Positions 36,757 to 46,837 of a stretch of DNA of 64,000 nt are shown in pieces; the stretch's first letter is position 1, and each line of letters starts with the position of its first letter. The notes beneath the pieces were generated by a model that was not told where the DNA came from, did no database searches, and saw only the letters and a program-made list of their open reading frames with translations. A program made the translations under genes and the position numbers. Source of the DNA: an uncultured Bacteroidales bacterium (lineage in GTDB: Bacteria > Bacteroidota > Bacteroidia > Bacteroidales > Bacteroidaceae). Location: the NCBI GenBank assembly GCA_902787555.1, contig CADAGO010000003.1, positions 46,360 to 110,359 of the forward strand, written 5' to 3'.

Positions 36757-37098
36757 TATTTTTGTATTTTTTTTACTATTTTACACACTTAACTGATAAT
36801 TATGCAACTTTTTTGCGGTTTTTTATACAAATTGTAATCTTTGTTTTTATTTCCTAACGGCTGTGCTCGCACACAGGAATTTAGTAGTAATAGATGTTCT
36901 ACATATTGTAAATATACAGAAATACTAATCTGTCTGTTTGGATAGGATTCTTAAAGATGAGAGCCATTTATGAAACCCTAAGTTGTCTTAGAAAAGAAAA
37001 TGATAAATCAGAGATAGAAAAATGAGGGTTAAGGATTGATATATTGCAAAATAGACCAAAAAAAACGGATGGTAAATGGTTAAGTGATAAATATTTAT

Positions 37099-37106
37099 TA
37101 CCTTTG
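37099..37106 (+). promoter_or_regulatory. -7 box of asnA
   Basis: TACCTTTG, 24 bases before the asnA start; the -33 region carries the microrepeat GGTAAATGGTTAA rather than TTTG. Confidence 0.6.
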
Positions 37107-37129
37107 CAGCCACAAAACAAAATAGCACA

Positions 37130-38167
37130 ATGAGTAAGCTCGTTAAACCAGCAGGCTATAAGCCGTTAATCAACCCGCTCGAAACAGAGCAGGGAATAAA
37201 GTTAATCAAGGATTTCTTTCAGTCAAACCTTTCTACCGCCTTACGTCTTCGCAGGGTTACAGCTCCGTTGTTTGTGTTACGCGGATTGGGACTCAACGAT
37301 GACCTCAATGGAGTGGAACGTCCTGTCTCCTTCCCCATCAAGGATATGGGTGAACAGGTGGCAGAAGTTGTTCATTCGCTTGCGAAGTGGAAACGTGTAA
37401 TGCTGGCTGAATATAAGATTCCTGCTGGCTATGGACTCTATACCGATATGAATGCAGTTCGTGGAGATGAAGAACTCGACAACCTCCATTCGCTTTATGT
37501 TGATCAATGGGACTGGGAGCGTACCATCAACCGTGAGGACCGCAACATCGATTTCCTCAAGGAAACAGTCACTCAGATATACGGGGCTATTTGTCGCACT
37601 GAGTATCTTGTTTGCGAGCATTTCTCACAGTTGAAACCTTTCCTTCCTGAGAAAATTCATTTCATCCACTCAGAAGAATTGCTGAAGCTCTATCCCAACC
37701 TCTCTCCAAAGGAACGTGAGGATGAGATCTGCCGTACATACGGAGCAGTGTTCATTATGGGTATTGGAGGTAAACTCAGTAATGGTGAACCACATGACTT
37801 GCGTGCTCCCGACTATGATGACTGGACAACCGTTAACAAGGATGGCTATCAAGGTCTCAATGGCGATATTATGATTTGGTATCCTGTGCTCGGACATGCA
37901 GTCGAGCTCAGTTCGATGGGTATTCGTGTAGACATCGATGCTCTAAACTATCAGCTCGAACTTACTGGTAAGCAGGAACGCAAGAACCTTTACTTCCACA
38001 AGAAACTCCTTGCAGGGGAACTTCCGCTATCTATCGGAGGCGGTATCGGGCAGAGCCGTCTTTGCATGATTATGCTTCAGAAAGCACACATTGGCGAGAT
38101 TCAGGCAAGTATCTGGCCCGACTCTATGCGCAAGGAATGTGCTGATTTCGGAATGCCATTGATTTGA
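37130..38167 (+). CDS. asnA: Aspartate-ammonia ligase AsnA
   Basis: AsnA makes asparagine from aspartate, ammonia and ATP. The 345-residue protein (E. coli 330) resembles class II aminoacyl-tRNA synthetase cores: RRVTAPLFV near the start, the conserved FPIKDMG, LYTDMNAVR, VDQWDWE, and the motif-3-like GGGIGQSRLCM. All family blocks are intact. 27 bases before nnr on the same strand. Confidence 0.96.
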   Translation: MSKLVKPAGYKPLINPLETEQGIKLIKDFFQSNLSTALRLRRVTAPLFVLRGLGLNDDLNGVERPVSFPIKDMGEQVAEVVHSLAKWKRVMLAEYKIPAGYGLYTDMNAVRGDEELDNLHSLYVDQWDWERTINREDRNIDFLKETVTQIYGAICRTEYLVCEHFSQLKPFLPEKIHFIHSEELLKLYPNLSPKEREDEICRTYGAVFIMGIGGKLSNGEPHDLRAPDYDDWTTVNKDGYQGLNGDIMIWYPVLGHAVELSSMGIRVDIDALNYQLELTGKQERKNLYFHKKLLAGELPLSIGGGIGQSRLCMIMLQKAHIGEIQASIWPDSMRKECADFGMPLI

Positions 38168-38194
38168 TTATCAATGTCCAATGGTGAATAGTCA

Positions 38195-39742
38195 ATGAAA
38201 AAAATCCTCTCATCTCAGAAGATCCGACTAGTTGATGCTCACACGATTCAGACCGAACCCATTGCATCGATTGACTTGATGGAGCGTGCCTCTCGTCAAG
38301 TTGCAGAACATGTCGTTAGCCTGTTTGATGCTTCCCGACGCATGATTGTCTTTGCCGGTCCGGGAAACAATGGAGGTGATGCGTTGGCAGTAGCACGTAT
38401 CTTAGTACAGCAGGGGTATCGTGTGTCGGCTTATCTTTTCAATATCGGAAATAACATTTCGTCAGACTGTCTCACCAACAAGAATCGGCTGAAACTCTGT
38501 CCTACCATCGACTTCCATGAAATCACAACCGACTTTGTGCCGCCGGTCATTTCCGAGGACGATGTTATCATTGACGGACTTTTTGGCACAGGACTTTCAC
38601 GTCCCCTTATGGGTGGGTTTGCTGCTGTGGTGAAATATATCAATTCATCAGCTGCTACTATTGTATCCATCGATGTTCCTTCCGGATTAATGACAGAAGA
38701 TAACACCGCTAACGTTATGACCCACGTGGTGCATGCCGATTACACCTTCACTTTCCAGTACAATAAACTGGCCTTCCTTTTTGCGGAAACAGAACCTTAT
38801 ATCGGTCGTCTTACTGTGCTTGACATTGGTCTGCACGACCCGCTCAACGATTCTACCATTACACCTTATTATATATTTGATGCTTTCGATGCACTTACAA
38901 TGCTTAAGACCCGCCCTCGGTTCTCCCACAAAGGTACCTTTGGACATGCTTGCCTCATCGCAGGTAAGGAGGGAATGTGCGGAGCTGCCATTATGGCTTC
39001 TCGTGCGTGTATGCGGAGTGGAGCAGGAAAGTTGACCGTCCACACACCGCAGGCTAATGTAGTGCCTCTTCAGATCAGTGTGCCTGAGGCAATCCTTCAT
39101 ATCGAACGTCAGTCTGATAAATTCTCTACGCCATTCGATACCACTTCCTACAACGCTCTTGCTATCGGTCCAGGCATCGGAACTGACGAAGCAACCGTTC
39201 GGGCCTTTACCCAGCAGCTACACTATCATCAGGGACCGCTTGTGCTCGATGCAGATGCACTCAACATCCTTGGTACCCATCCCGAATTGATGAATCGTGT
39301 GCCGCAGGATGCTATTCTCACTCCCCATAAAAAAGAGCTGCGAGGACTTATTGGAGCCACTACCAACAGCTATGAAGAACTGCAGCAAACCCGTCAGTTT
39401 GCCCAGCGCTATCATGTCTATGTCATTATTAAAGGGGCCAACTCAGCCATCGTTACTCCTGAGGGTGAAGTCATCTACAATATTACAGGCAACCCTGGTA
39501 TGGCTACAGCAGGTAGCGGAGATGTCCTTTCAGGCATCATCCTTGCTTTCCTTGCGCAAGACTATTCGTCTCTACAGGCATCCCTTCTTGCTACCTATCT
39601 TCACGGTCTTGCAGGAGATCTAGCAGCAACAGACCTTACTCAGGAAAGTCTCATTGCTACCGATCTCATCGACTACCTTCCCCGTGCTTTCCGTCATCTT
39701 CATGAATCGTCCGTTAAGCCGAAGGAAGTTGCCTCACACTAG
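38195..39742 (+). CDS. nnr: Bifunctional NAD(P)H-hydrate repair enzyme (epimerase and dehydratase)
   Basis: Repairs damaged NAD(P)H hydrates. Residues 1-215 form the YjeF-N epimerase (GPGNNGGDAL, residues 55-64; DGLFGTGLSRP). Residues 220-505 form the ADP/ATP-dependent dehydratase of the ribokinase-like fold (HKGTFGHACLIAG, AIGPGIGT, LDADALN, LTPHKKEL, and the catalytic AGSGDVLSG with D443). Length 515 is normal for the fusion. Its last codons overlap the convergent FprA gene by 4 bases. Confidence 0.95.
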   Translation: MKKILSSQKIRLVDAHTIQTEPIASIDLMERASRQVAEHVVSLFDASRRMIVFAGPGNNGGDALAVARILVQQGYRVSAYLFNIGNNISSDCLTNKNRLKLCPTIDFHEITTDFVPPVISEDDVIIDGLFGTGLSRPLMGGFAAVVKYINSSAATIVSIDVPSGLMTEDNTANVMTHVVHADYTFTFQYNKLAFLFAETEPYIGRLTVLDIGLHDPLNDSTITPYYIFDAFDALTMLKTRPRFSHKGTFGHACLIAGKEGMCGAAIMASRACMRSGAGKLTVHTPQANVVPLQISVPEAILHIERQSDKFSTPFDTTSYNALAIGPGIGTDEATVRAFTQQLHYHQGPLVLDADALNILGTHPELMNRVPQDAILTPHKKELRGLIGATTNSYEELQQTRQFAQRYHVYVIIKGANSAIVTPEGEVIYNITGNPGMATAGSGDVLSGIILAFLAQDYSSLQASLLATYLHGLAGDLAATDLTQESLIATDLIDYLPRAFRHLHESSVKPKEVASH

Positions 39743-40947
39743 ATAAGTTCTTTTGCCAAAGTTTTAAGGTCTTCTATTGTTTTTGCCTTGAGGGTTGACT
39801 CTATGGTGACCATTGGTTCGATAATCTTGATACCCTTCATGGCTTCAAATGCCTCATGCATTTTCTTACCTGCCATAGGTGCCCACGAACCATTTTCGAT
39901 GATTGCAACGGTACGGTTTTGGTAGGCTTTGATGGCGAGGTGATGGATGAAGTCGTTCATCACAGGCATAAGTCCTCCGTCGTAAGTGGGAGCGGCTACG
40001 ACGAGCCTGTCATAGCGGAATGCATCCTCAATTGCTTCGGCCATGTCGTCGTGACGGAGATCAGATACTGAAACCTTGAGTTCTGGTGCTTGTTCACGAA
40101 TGATGTCAGCTAGCAGGAGTGCAGCCTTCTCTGTGTTGCCGTGAAGCGAAGAATAGGCAATAAAGATTCCGTTGTTTTCGGGTTTGTAGCTTGACCATGT
40201 GTTATAGAGGTTCAGGAAGTAGGGCAGGTCGTCGTGGAGTATTGGTCCGTGAAGCGGACAGATGTACTGTATGTCGAGGTTGCTGAGTTTCTTCAGTGCG
40301 TTCTGTACCATTGCCCCATATTTTCCTACGATGTTGAAGTAGTAGCGGCGAGCTTCGCATGCCCATTCCACTTTGTCCCCCCACATCGATCCGATTCCTT
40401 TGCTTCCGTCTGCAGTCTTGGAGTATGCCCCGAATTTGCCGAAAGCGTCAGCTGAGAAGAGTATTTTCTCACTCTGTTCATACGACATCATGACTTCGGG
40501 CCAGTGAATCATTGGGGTCATGAAGAACTGTAGGGTGTGGGTGCCGAGCGATAGGGTTTCGCCTTCCTTCACCACTTTGATGCGACTGGTGAAATCCGTT
40601 TCGAAGAATCGTTGCATCAATGCTACTGCTTTCTGCGAGCATACGGCAATGAGGGTGGGATACTTTTCCATTAGCAAGCAGATATTGGCAGCGTGGTCGG
40701 GTTCCATGTGATGTACGATGAGGTAGTCAGGGGTTCGTCCGCCCAGCTCGTTTTCCAGGTTGGCCAACCACTCTTCTGTTCTGCGCTGGTCGATAGTGTC
40801 GAGGACAGCTATCTTCTCATCATCGATAAAGTATGAGTTGTAGGTGATTCCTTCTGGCACTATGTATTGCCCTTCGAACAAGTCGAGGTCGGTGTCGTCT
40901 GCGCCGATATACTTAATGCCTTGTGCAATGATGTTTGATTCTTTCAT
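39739..40947 (-). CDS. FprA-family A-type flavodiiron protein
   Basis: A 402-residue cytoplasmic enzyme that reduces O2 to water, or NO to N2O, protecting anaerobes. The metallo-beta-lactamase-like half has the diiron ligands in HHMEPDH and PMIHWPEVM and LHGPILHDD; the C-terminal half is a flavodoxin domain (IAYSSLHGNTEKAA, APTYDGGLMP, ENGSWAPMAGK). It follows the TonB receptor gene by 12 bases on the same strand and would be cotranscribed. Confidence 0.94.
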   Translation of the reverse strand: MKESNIIAQGIKYIGADDTDLDLFEGQYIVPEGITYNSYFIDDEKIAVLDTIDQRRTEEWLANLENELGGRTPDYLIVHHMEPDHAANICLLMEKYPTLIAVCSQKAVALMQRFFETDFTSRIKVVKEGETLSLGTHTLQFFMTPMIHWPEVMMSYEQSEKILFSADAFGKFGAYSKTADGSKGIGSMWGDKVEWACEARRYYFNIVGKYGAMVQNALKKLSNLDIQYICPLHGPILHDDLPYFLNLYNTWSSYKPENNGIFIAYSSLHGNTEKAALLLADIIREQAPELKVSVSDLRHDDMAEAIEDAFRYDRLVVAAPTYDGGLMPVMNDFIHHLAIKAYQNRTVAIIENGSWAPMAGKKMHEAFEAMKGIKIIEPMVTIESTLKAKTIEDLKTLAKELI

Positions 40948-40959
40948 AATGTTTTTTAT

Positions 40960-43326
40960 TTATAGTTCTATTAATATTCTTGCGTTGATTTGTCGGCCTG
41001 TGAGGTAGTTGGGGACGGCATACTGGTTGTTGGTAATATCTGTTACCCAGTAGTATGAATTGACGTTCTTCACATCGAGGATGTTGAAGGCGTCGAGGCC
41101 GACCCATATATTTCGAAGGCTCCAGCGGCTGGTGCGACGTTCGTTTTCCTTGAGCAGTCGGTATGAGATGCCGAGGTCTACACGTCTGTAGCTGCGCATG
41201 CGGAACACTTGCTTCTCACGTCCTGTATGGGGCGGTCCGAATGGTAGTCCGTCTGCGTAGTGACCCTTGACGGTGATTTTCCACTTATCGGTGTTTGGAA
41301 AGTAATCAGAGAAGAGCATGTTGATGTTCAGTAGCTGATCGGTTGGTCGAGGCACGGACTTTCCGTGGATTTTCTCTCTGGTTGACATGATGCCGACACT
41401 GACCCATGAGTCGGTTTTGGGTACAAATTCGCCGTAGATCTTGAGGTCGAGACCAAGAGCATAGCCTGTTGCGATGTTTTCACCATAGTACGAGAGACGT
41501 ACGTTGTCTACATTGTATGGGTTGAGGTCCGACAGGATCTTGTAATATGCTTCACCAGTAGCTTTGAACGGACGGTTGTTGATGCGAAACTTATACTCGG
41601 TACCAAAGAGGAAATGGATAGATTTCTGAGACTTGATGTTTTGGTTGAGCGTGACATTGCCGATACCGCTTACGTTCGTAGTATCCTTCAGTTCTTTATA
41701 GAAGGGCGCCTGATAGTAGATTCCCGTCGAGAATCTAAAGGTCCATTCCGGATGTTCTGCTGGGATGAACGCTACAGTAGCGCGTGGCGAGATGATGGTT
41801 TCTTTGTTGTACGACCAGTTGGCAAGGCGTACGCCGTAATGGATGACGAGTTCACCTTCCTTATATTCCTTACGCCACGTGTCTTGTATGTAGGCTTCGA
41901 GGCGGTTCGACTTGATACTATGTTTCGATCGTAGGCTATAGATGAGGTCGAGTCGTTGTTCGTTGTGAGGGAGGGAATAGCCCGCCGAGTCGCGCAACTC
42001 CCACTCGCGTACCGACTCATCGATATGTTCGTTTTTCAACAGGAAGCCGTAGCGGATGTCGTGTGCCGTCAGTCGGCTCCGTCCGGAGATTCCGATTGAT
42101 TTCACCGTCGCCGTCAATCGGTTACGGGCGTGTTCCTTGTAAGTTCCTATTTGATAATCAGAGCCGTCGAGCCAATACTCGCCCTGAATGTCGTACGTCT
42201 CTGCCTCCTTTGTCTGGAAAGCCGAATATGTCAAGGTAATCTGATGCTGGTCGTTGAACTTATGCGTCAGCGATGCCGCACCGAAATACGTGTGGAACTT
42301 ATCTTGCTCCTTACCGTCGAAGTACACCTTGAACTCGTGCGCCTGCTCCGCCGTACCGAATTTCGTAGTACGGTCAGCCGGCGTAAAGTTATAATCGTTG
42401 CGGGCGATGTTGCCTATCAGGTCGAGTGTCCAGCGCTTCGACGGGCTCCAGCTAATATACGTCTGGTAGTCAAAGTCTTTCGGATCATACTCGCCGTGCG
42501 TATCCGTCGTACCCAGCAAGTTCTTCGTCGTCTTGTAGCGAACGGCATGACTCATCGAAAACCCATTACGGCCGTAGCCGATGTATGCCGCTGCACCGAG
42601 CAGCGAAGCCGAAGCAGAAGCCTCGAGTTGTGATGGACGCTTGTAAGTGATGTCCAACACGCTCGACATCTTGTCCCCGTAGTTTGCGTCGAAACCACCT
42701 GCAGAGAACTGAACCTTCTCCACCATGTCGGGATTGATGACCGAAAGCCCCTCCTGCTGTCCAGAGCGCACAAGCAGCGGACGGTACACCTCGATGCCGT
42801 TGATATAGACAGAATTCTCGTCGAACGAACCGCCGCGCACGTTATACTGGTTCGACAGCTCATTGTGCGTACTCACTCCCGCCTGCGTTGCAATAATCTG
42901 CTCGATGCCTTGCCCCGAAGCGTTACCCATGTGTTTGATGTCATTCAGATTTACGTCAGTCATCGCATTCGTCTGCGTCCGTACCTCCTTGATCTCCACC
43001 ACATCGATATCGAAGTTAAGATTCGGTAGCATCACGTTCAGCTCCACCGTATCCTTCGGTTCCTTCAGTGTACGCTTACGAGTCTGGTAGCCCATCATCG
43101 AGAACACCACCGTAAGCGAATCCGCCGCATTGCAAGAAAGCACGTACCGGCCCTTCAGGTCAGTGCGCGTTCCCACCAAACTCATTCCCTCGATGCCCAC
43201 AGTAGCCAGCTCAATCGGCTGCCGGTTATCGTCGACCACCGTGCCACGGATCGTCACCTTCCGCTGTCCATACAGAGCAAGGCCCATCAGCATCACCGCC
43301 GTCGTAAGTATATATCGTAATTGCAT
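40960..43326 (-). CDS. TonB-dependent outer-membrane receptor with carboxypeptidase-like domain
   Basis: A 788-residue receptor. After the signal peptide (YILTTAVMLMGLALYGQ) comes a carboxypeptidase regulatory-like domain (TIRGTVVDDNRQPIELATVGI, residues 23-100), then the plug (about 120-240, YNVRGGSFDENSVYINGIEVYRP) and the 22-strand barrel ending in NARILIEL. No SusD partner is adjacent, so the ligand is unknown; the neighbouring flavodiiron gene gives no clear hint. An AGGAG stretch stands 8 bases before the ATG, an unusually good ribosome site for this phylum. Confidence 0.93.
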   Translation of the reverse strand: MQLRYILTTAVMLMGLALYGQRKVTIRGTVVDDNRQPIELATVGIEGMSLVGTRTDLKGRYVLSCNAADSLTVVFSMMGYQTRKRTLKEPKDTVELNVMLPNLNFDIDVVEIKEVRTQTNAMTDVNLNDIKHMGNASGQGIEQIIATQAGVSTHNELSNQYNVRGGSFDENSVYINGIEVYRPLLVRSGQQEGLSVINPDMVEKVQFSAGGFDANYGDKMSSVLDITYKRPSQLEASASASLLGAAAYIGYGRNGFSMSHAVRYKTTKNLLGTTDTHGEYDPKDFDYQTYISWSPSKRWTLDLIGNIARNDYNFTPADRTTKFGTAEQAHEFKVYFDGKEQDKFHTYFGAASLTHKFNDQHQITLTYSAFQTKEAETYDIQGEYWLDGSDYQIGTYKEHARNRLTATVKSIGISGRSRLTAHDIRYGFLLKNEHIDESVREWELRDSAGYSLPHNEQRLDLIYSLRSKHSIKSNRLEAYIQDTWRKEYKEGELVIHYGVRLANWSYNKETIISPRATVAFIPAEHPEWTFRFSTGIYYQAPFYKELKDTTNVSGIGNVTLNQNIKSQKSIHFLFGTEYKFRINNRPFKATGEAYYKILSDLNPYNVDNVRLSYYGENIATGYALGLDLKIYGEFVPKTDSWVSVGIMSTREKIHGKSVPRPTDQLLNINMLFSDYFPNTDKWKITVKGHYADGLPFGPPHTGREKQVFRMRSYRRVDLGISYRLLKENERRTSRWSLRNIWVGLDAFNILDVKNVNSYYWVTDITNNQYAVPNYLTGRQINARILIEL

Positions 43327-43447
43327 TCTTCTCCTTATATTTAATTATATAACGCAAACTTCCCCGTTTTATTGTGTACTTCGCATAATTTAGCTGTAAA
43401 TTGCAAAAAAATAGTAAATGGTAAATGGTTAAATGGTAATTATTTCT

Positions 43448-43455
43448 TACCTTTG
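43448..43455 (+). promoter_or_regulatory. -7 box of uxaB
   Basis: TACCTTTG, 25 bases before uxaB, preceded by tandem GGTAAAT-type 7-mers (43408-43438). Confidence 0.6.
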
Positions 43456-43480
43456 CACGTCAATTAAAAACATTTTATTT

Positions 43481-44950
43481 ATGAAAGCATTGAACAAACG
43501 TACGGCGCCGAAGAGCGTAGCGCCCGAGCGAATCATCCAGTTTGGTGAAGGAAACTTCCTTCGCTGTTTCGTCGACTGGATTATCTACAAGATGAACCGC
43601 AAGACAGATTTTAATTCCAGCGTAGTAGTAGTTCAACCCATCGAGCGCGGTATGGTAGACTGGCTGAACGGACAGGACTGCCTGTATCACGTTAACCTGC
43701 AAGGACGTCTCGGCGGTGAGGTAGTAAATAAGTTGACGCGTATCGACTGCATTAGCCGTGCACTCAATCCCTATACCCAGAATCCTGCATTCTTGGCATT
43801 GGCCGACCAACCCGAGATACGTTTCGTCATCTCCAATACCACTGAGGCAGGTATTGCCTTCGACCCAAGTTGTAAGCTTACCGATGCTCCGGCATCCTCC
43901 TATCCCGGCAAACTAACCCAGTTACTCTATCGTCGCTATAAGACTTTCAATGGTGCAAAGGACAAGGGGCTCATCATCATGCCCTGCGAACTTATTTTCC
44001 TCAATGGCCACCACTTGAAAGAGTGTATCTATCAGTACATCGAACTTTGGAAACAGGATTTCGGAACTGATTACGAAGGTTTCAAAGCATGGTTCACCGA
44101 CGATTGCTATGTATGTGCCACCCTCGTCGACCGTATTGTACCAGGTTTCCCGAAGAAGGACATCAAGGAAATTCAGAAGAAGATATCCTACGAGGACAAC
44201 CTTGTCGTACAGGGCGAAGCATTCCACCTCTGGGTCATCGAGAAACCGGAGAATATGAGCATCGAAGCATTGAAAGCAGAATTCCCTGCCGAAAAAGCTG
44301 GTCTGCACGTACTCATTGCCGAGAGCGAGAAACCGTACCACGAGCGCAAAGTAACCTTGCTCAACGGTCCGCATACCGTGCTCAGTCCGGTGGCATTCCT
44401 TAGCGGCATCAATATCGTTCGCGATGCCTGCAACGACCCAGTAGTAGGAAAGTATATCCACAAAGTACAGTTCGAAGAGTTGATGCAGACCCTCAACCTG
44501 CCGATGGACGAATTGCAGCAATTCGCTGCCGACGTACTCGAGCGCTTCAACAATCCGTATGTCGACCATCAGGTGACAAGCATCATGCTCAATTCGTTCC
44601 CTAAGTACGAAACGCGCGACCTGCCCGGTCTCAAGACCTATCTCGAACGCAAGGGAGAACTGCCGCAAGGACTGGTATTCGGACTTGCCGCCATTATCAC
44701 ATATTACAAAGGTGGTAAACGAGCTGATGGTGCCGAAATCATTCCGAATGATGCCCCCGAGATTATGCAACTATTGAAAGACCTTTGGGCTACAGACGAT
44801 ACACAGAAAGTGGCAGAAGGAGTGCTCGCAGCCGAGAACATCTGGCACGAGAACCTCAATGCTATCCCTGGCCTTACCGCCCTTGTTAAGGCCGACCTCG
44901 ATAAGATTCAGCAACTCGGAATGCTGGAAGCAGTCAAGACCATCCTTTAG
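43481..44950 (+). CDS. uxaB: Tagaturonate reductase (altronate oxidoreductase)
   Basis: Catalyses tagaturonate to altronate in galacturonate catabolism, using NADH. The 489-residue product (start MKALNKRTAP; an upstream in-frame ATG at 43433 overlaps the promoter and is unlikely) belongs to the mannitol dehydrogenase long-chain family: Rossmann segment RIIQFGEGNFLRCFVDW, NTTEAGIAFD, and the catalytic Lys and His in KVTLLNGPHTVLSP. A pectate lyase gene follows after 31 bases, in line with pectin use. Other uxa genes are not in the window. Confidence 0.9.
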   Translation: MKALNKRTAPKSVAPERIIQFGEGNFLRCFVDWIIYKMNRKTDFNSSVVVVQPIERGMVDWLNGQDCLYHVNLQGRLGGEVVNKLTRIDCISRALNPYTQNPAFLALADQPEIRFVISNTTEAGIAFDPSCKLTDAPASSYPGKLTQLLYRRYKTFNGAKDKGLIIMPCELIFLNGHHLKECIYQYIELWKQDFGTDYEGFKAWFTDDCYVCATLVDRIVPGFPKKDIKEIQKKISYEDNLVVQGEAFHLWVIEKPENMSIEALKAEFPAEKAGLHVLIAESEKPYHERKVTLLNGPHTVLSPVAFLSGINIVRDACNDPVVGKYIHKVQFEELMQTLNLPMDELQQFAADVLERFNNPYVDHQVTSIMLNSFPKYETRDLPGLKTYLERKGELPQGLVFGLAAIITYYKGGKRADGAEIIPNDAPEIMQLLKDLWATDDTQKVAEGVLAAENIWHENLNAIPGLTALVKADLDKIQQLGMLEAVKTIL

Positions 44951-44981
44951 GCGAAATCCCGTAATAACGACATAACGAAAG

Positions 44982-46103
44982 ATGAGAAAGTCAATAGTTC
45001 TTCTCCTTTTCGTGATATGCACGACCTTGTCGGCTCAGATACCAGTCGACACGGTCGCTTTCGTTCCTATGTCGTGGAACCAAGCCCGTCGACAAACCAA
45101 ATACGAGTGGTTCATCACGAAGCAGGCGAAAGCTGTGGCCGATAGTATCGTGAAGTATCAGTTGCCCACCGGTGGCTGGGTGAAGAACCAAGACTGGGGA
45201 CTCAATCCCGACAGCGTCTACATCAGCCAGTGTATGGAGACCGGCATCGGCGGCACCATCGATAACGGTGCCACGTATCATGAGATGGAGTTCCTTGCCA
45301 AGATGTACTACTACACCAACCTCATTGCCTACCGCATTGCCTTCCTCAACGGCCTCGAGTACCTGCTCACGATGCAGTACGAAAATGGTGGCTGGCCGCA
45401 ATTCTATCCCGCACGAGGTCCCGACCACTACTCCAGCCATATCACCTTCAACGATAACGCCATGATCAACGTCATGAAGTTCTTGCTCGACATCTCGCGA
45501 AATGTCGAACCTTACGACATGCTATGGCTGAAACCCGAGCAGCGCGAGATATGCAAGAAAGCGTATGATAGGGGAGTGGAGTGTATCCTGAACTGCCAGA
45601 TTATCGTTGACGGGCAACCCACCGTGTGGTGTCAGCAACACGACGAGCACACGTTGAAGCCAGCACAGGCACGTGCCTACGAGTTGCCTTCGTTCTGTGC
45701 TGCAGGCGAGACCGTTACGATTGTCGACCTGCTGCTTTCCCTGCCCAATCCCACCGAGCGAATCAACCTTGCCATTGACGGTGCCATTCGCTGGCTCGAA
45801 AACCACAAGATTGAAGGGAAGGCCATCGAGCGTTTCATCAACGAAGACGGACAGCCCGACATCCGCCTTGTCGACCGTAAGGGAGCACCTGCACTATGGG
45901 CGCGGTTCTACGATCTCGTCAACGGTGAACCTCTTTTTTGTGGACGAGACGGCATCCCACGCAAGCATATCGAGGACATCGAGTATGAGCGCCGCACAGG
46001 CTATAGTTGGTTCGGCACTCAGCCCCAACATCTCATCGACCTTTACAAAGAATGGTCTGCCCGTGTTCTCAATCAGTATATTTTAATCGACGATGAAAAA
46101 TAA
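44982..46103 (+). CDS. Secreted pectate lyase (PL10-like)
   Basis: A 373-residue exported enzyme (signal peptide MRKSIVLLLFVICTTLSAQ) resembling PelA-type pectate lyases of family PL10, alpha-barrel enzymes that cut polygalacturonate by beta-elimination. Family stretches: PTGGWVKNQDW, IDNGATYHEMEFLAK, ENGGWPQFYP, ITFNDNAMINVM, PALWARFYDL and ERRTGYSWFG. It follows uxaB by 31 bases; together they make and use galacturonate. No TonB-SusD pair is adjacent. Confidence 0.9.
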   Translation: MRKSIVLLLFVICTTLSAQIPVDTVAFVPMSWNQARRQTKYEWFITKQAKAVADSIVKYQLPTGGWVKNQDWGLNPDSVYISQCMETGIGGTIDNGATYHEMEFLAKMYYYTNLIAYRIAFLNGLEYLLTMQYENGGWPQFYPARGPDHYSSHITFNDNAMINVMKFLLDISRNVEPYDMLWLKPEQREICKKAYDRGVECILNCQIIVDGQPTVWCQQHDEHTLKPAQARAYELPSFCAAGETVTIVDLLLSLPNPTERINLAIDGAIRWLENHKIEGKAIERFINEDGQPDIRLVDRKGAPALWARFYDLVNGEPLFCGRDGIPRKHIEDIEYERRTGYSWFGTQPQHLIDLYKEWSARVLNQYILIDDEK

Positions 46104-46114
46104 TTCACTTTTTA

Positions 46115-46146
46115 TTTGGTGAATGAAATTATTTGTTGTATCTTTG
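46115..46146 (+). promoter_or_regulatory. Promoter of rubrerythrin
   Basis: TTTG 46115-46118, 20-base spacer, TATCTTTG 46139-46146; start codon about 50 bases downstream. Confidence 0.88.
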
Positions 46147-46195
46147 CAGCGACTTTAAGAAGAATCTATTATTAACAATCAAGTACAAAAAAACT

Positions 46196-46762
46196 ATGGC
46201 TAAAAAATGGATTTGCCCAGTATGTGGCTATGTACATGAGGGCGACACCCCACCTGAGAGATGTCCACAATGTAAAGTTCCCGGAAGTAAGTTTAAGGAA
46301 ATGGTAGAGACTGAAGGCATTCAGTTTGCATGTCAGCACGAGTTAGGCGTAGCAAAAGCTATTCCTGATACCGATGAAGGTAAGTTTGTGCTCCAAGGAC
46401 TGAAGGACCACTTCGCAGGCGAATGTTCAGAAGTAGGTATGTATCTCGCAATGAGCCGTCAGGCCGACCGCGAAGGCTATCCCGATGTAGCAGAGGCATT
46501 CAGACGCTATGCGTTCGAGGAAGCAGAGCATGCAGCAAAGTTCTGTGAATTGCTCGGCGAACTCTGTTGGGACACGAAGACCAACCTTGAGAAGCGTATG
46601 CAGGCTGAAGGAGGTGCTTGCGAAGCAAAACTTGAAATTGCCAAAGTGGCAAAGAAACTCAATCTCGATGCCATTCACGACACCGTTCATGAGATGGCGA
46701 AAGACGAAGCACGTCATGGAGCAGGATTCCAGGGACTCTTCAACAAGTATTTCAAGAAGTAA
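46196..46762 (+). CDS. rbr: Rubrerythrin (reverse domain order)
   Basis: A 188-residue peroxide-reducing protein of anaerobes. Rubredoxin comes first (C7, C10 in CPVCGY and C23, C26 in CPQC), followed by the ferritin-like diiron domain with Glu and His ligands ([30 protein letters not shown]), the reverse-rubrerythrin layout. ATG 46196 was chosen because it lies 50 bases after a perfect promoter and starts the rubredoxin directly; the open frame upstream covers the promoter. It stands alone between a promoter and a terminator. Confidence 0.95.
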   Translation: MAKKWICPVCGYVHEGDTPPERCPQCKVPGSKFKEMVETEGIQFACQHELGVAKAIPDTDEGKFVLQGLKDHFAGECSEVGMYLAMSRQADREGYPDVAEAFRRYAFEEAEHAAKFCELLGELCWDTKTNLEKRMQAEGGACEAKLEIAKVAKKLNLDAIHDTVHEMAKDEARHGAGFQGLFNKYFKK

Positions 46763-46777
46763 ATAAATCTAAATTAC

Positions 46778-46808
46778 AGAGCTGGGGAAAGCATCTCCAG
46801 CTCTTTTT
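46778..46808 (+). terminator. Terminator of rubrerythrin
   Basis: AGAGCTGGGGA / TCTCCAGCTCT around AAGCA, then T5: a strong intrinsic terminator 16 bases after the stop. Confidence 0.92.
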
Positions 46809-46837
46809 GCTTTTTATATACTTTATTATTGTTTGTT

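Larger units (their letters stand above)
36601..37129. other. 529-base intergenic region
   Basis: Holds the divergent leader of the beta-barrel gene (36601-36718, with a small GTGCG/CGCAC hairpin at 36635-36649), its promoter, about 340 AT-rich bases with nothing I can identify, and the asnA -7 box. Confidence 0.7.

Noticed and set aside
36757-37098. A small gene in the AT-rich gap before asnA
   Set aside because: Only a 22-codon frame was seen, with no promoter or conserved features.
46763-46837. Cobalamin riboswitch before the BtuB-like receptor
   Set aside because: The 75-base gap is taken up by the rubrerythrin terminator and is too short; no B12-box sequence is visible.
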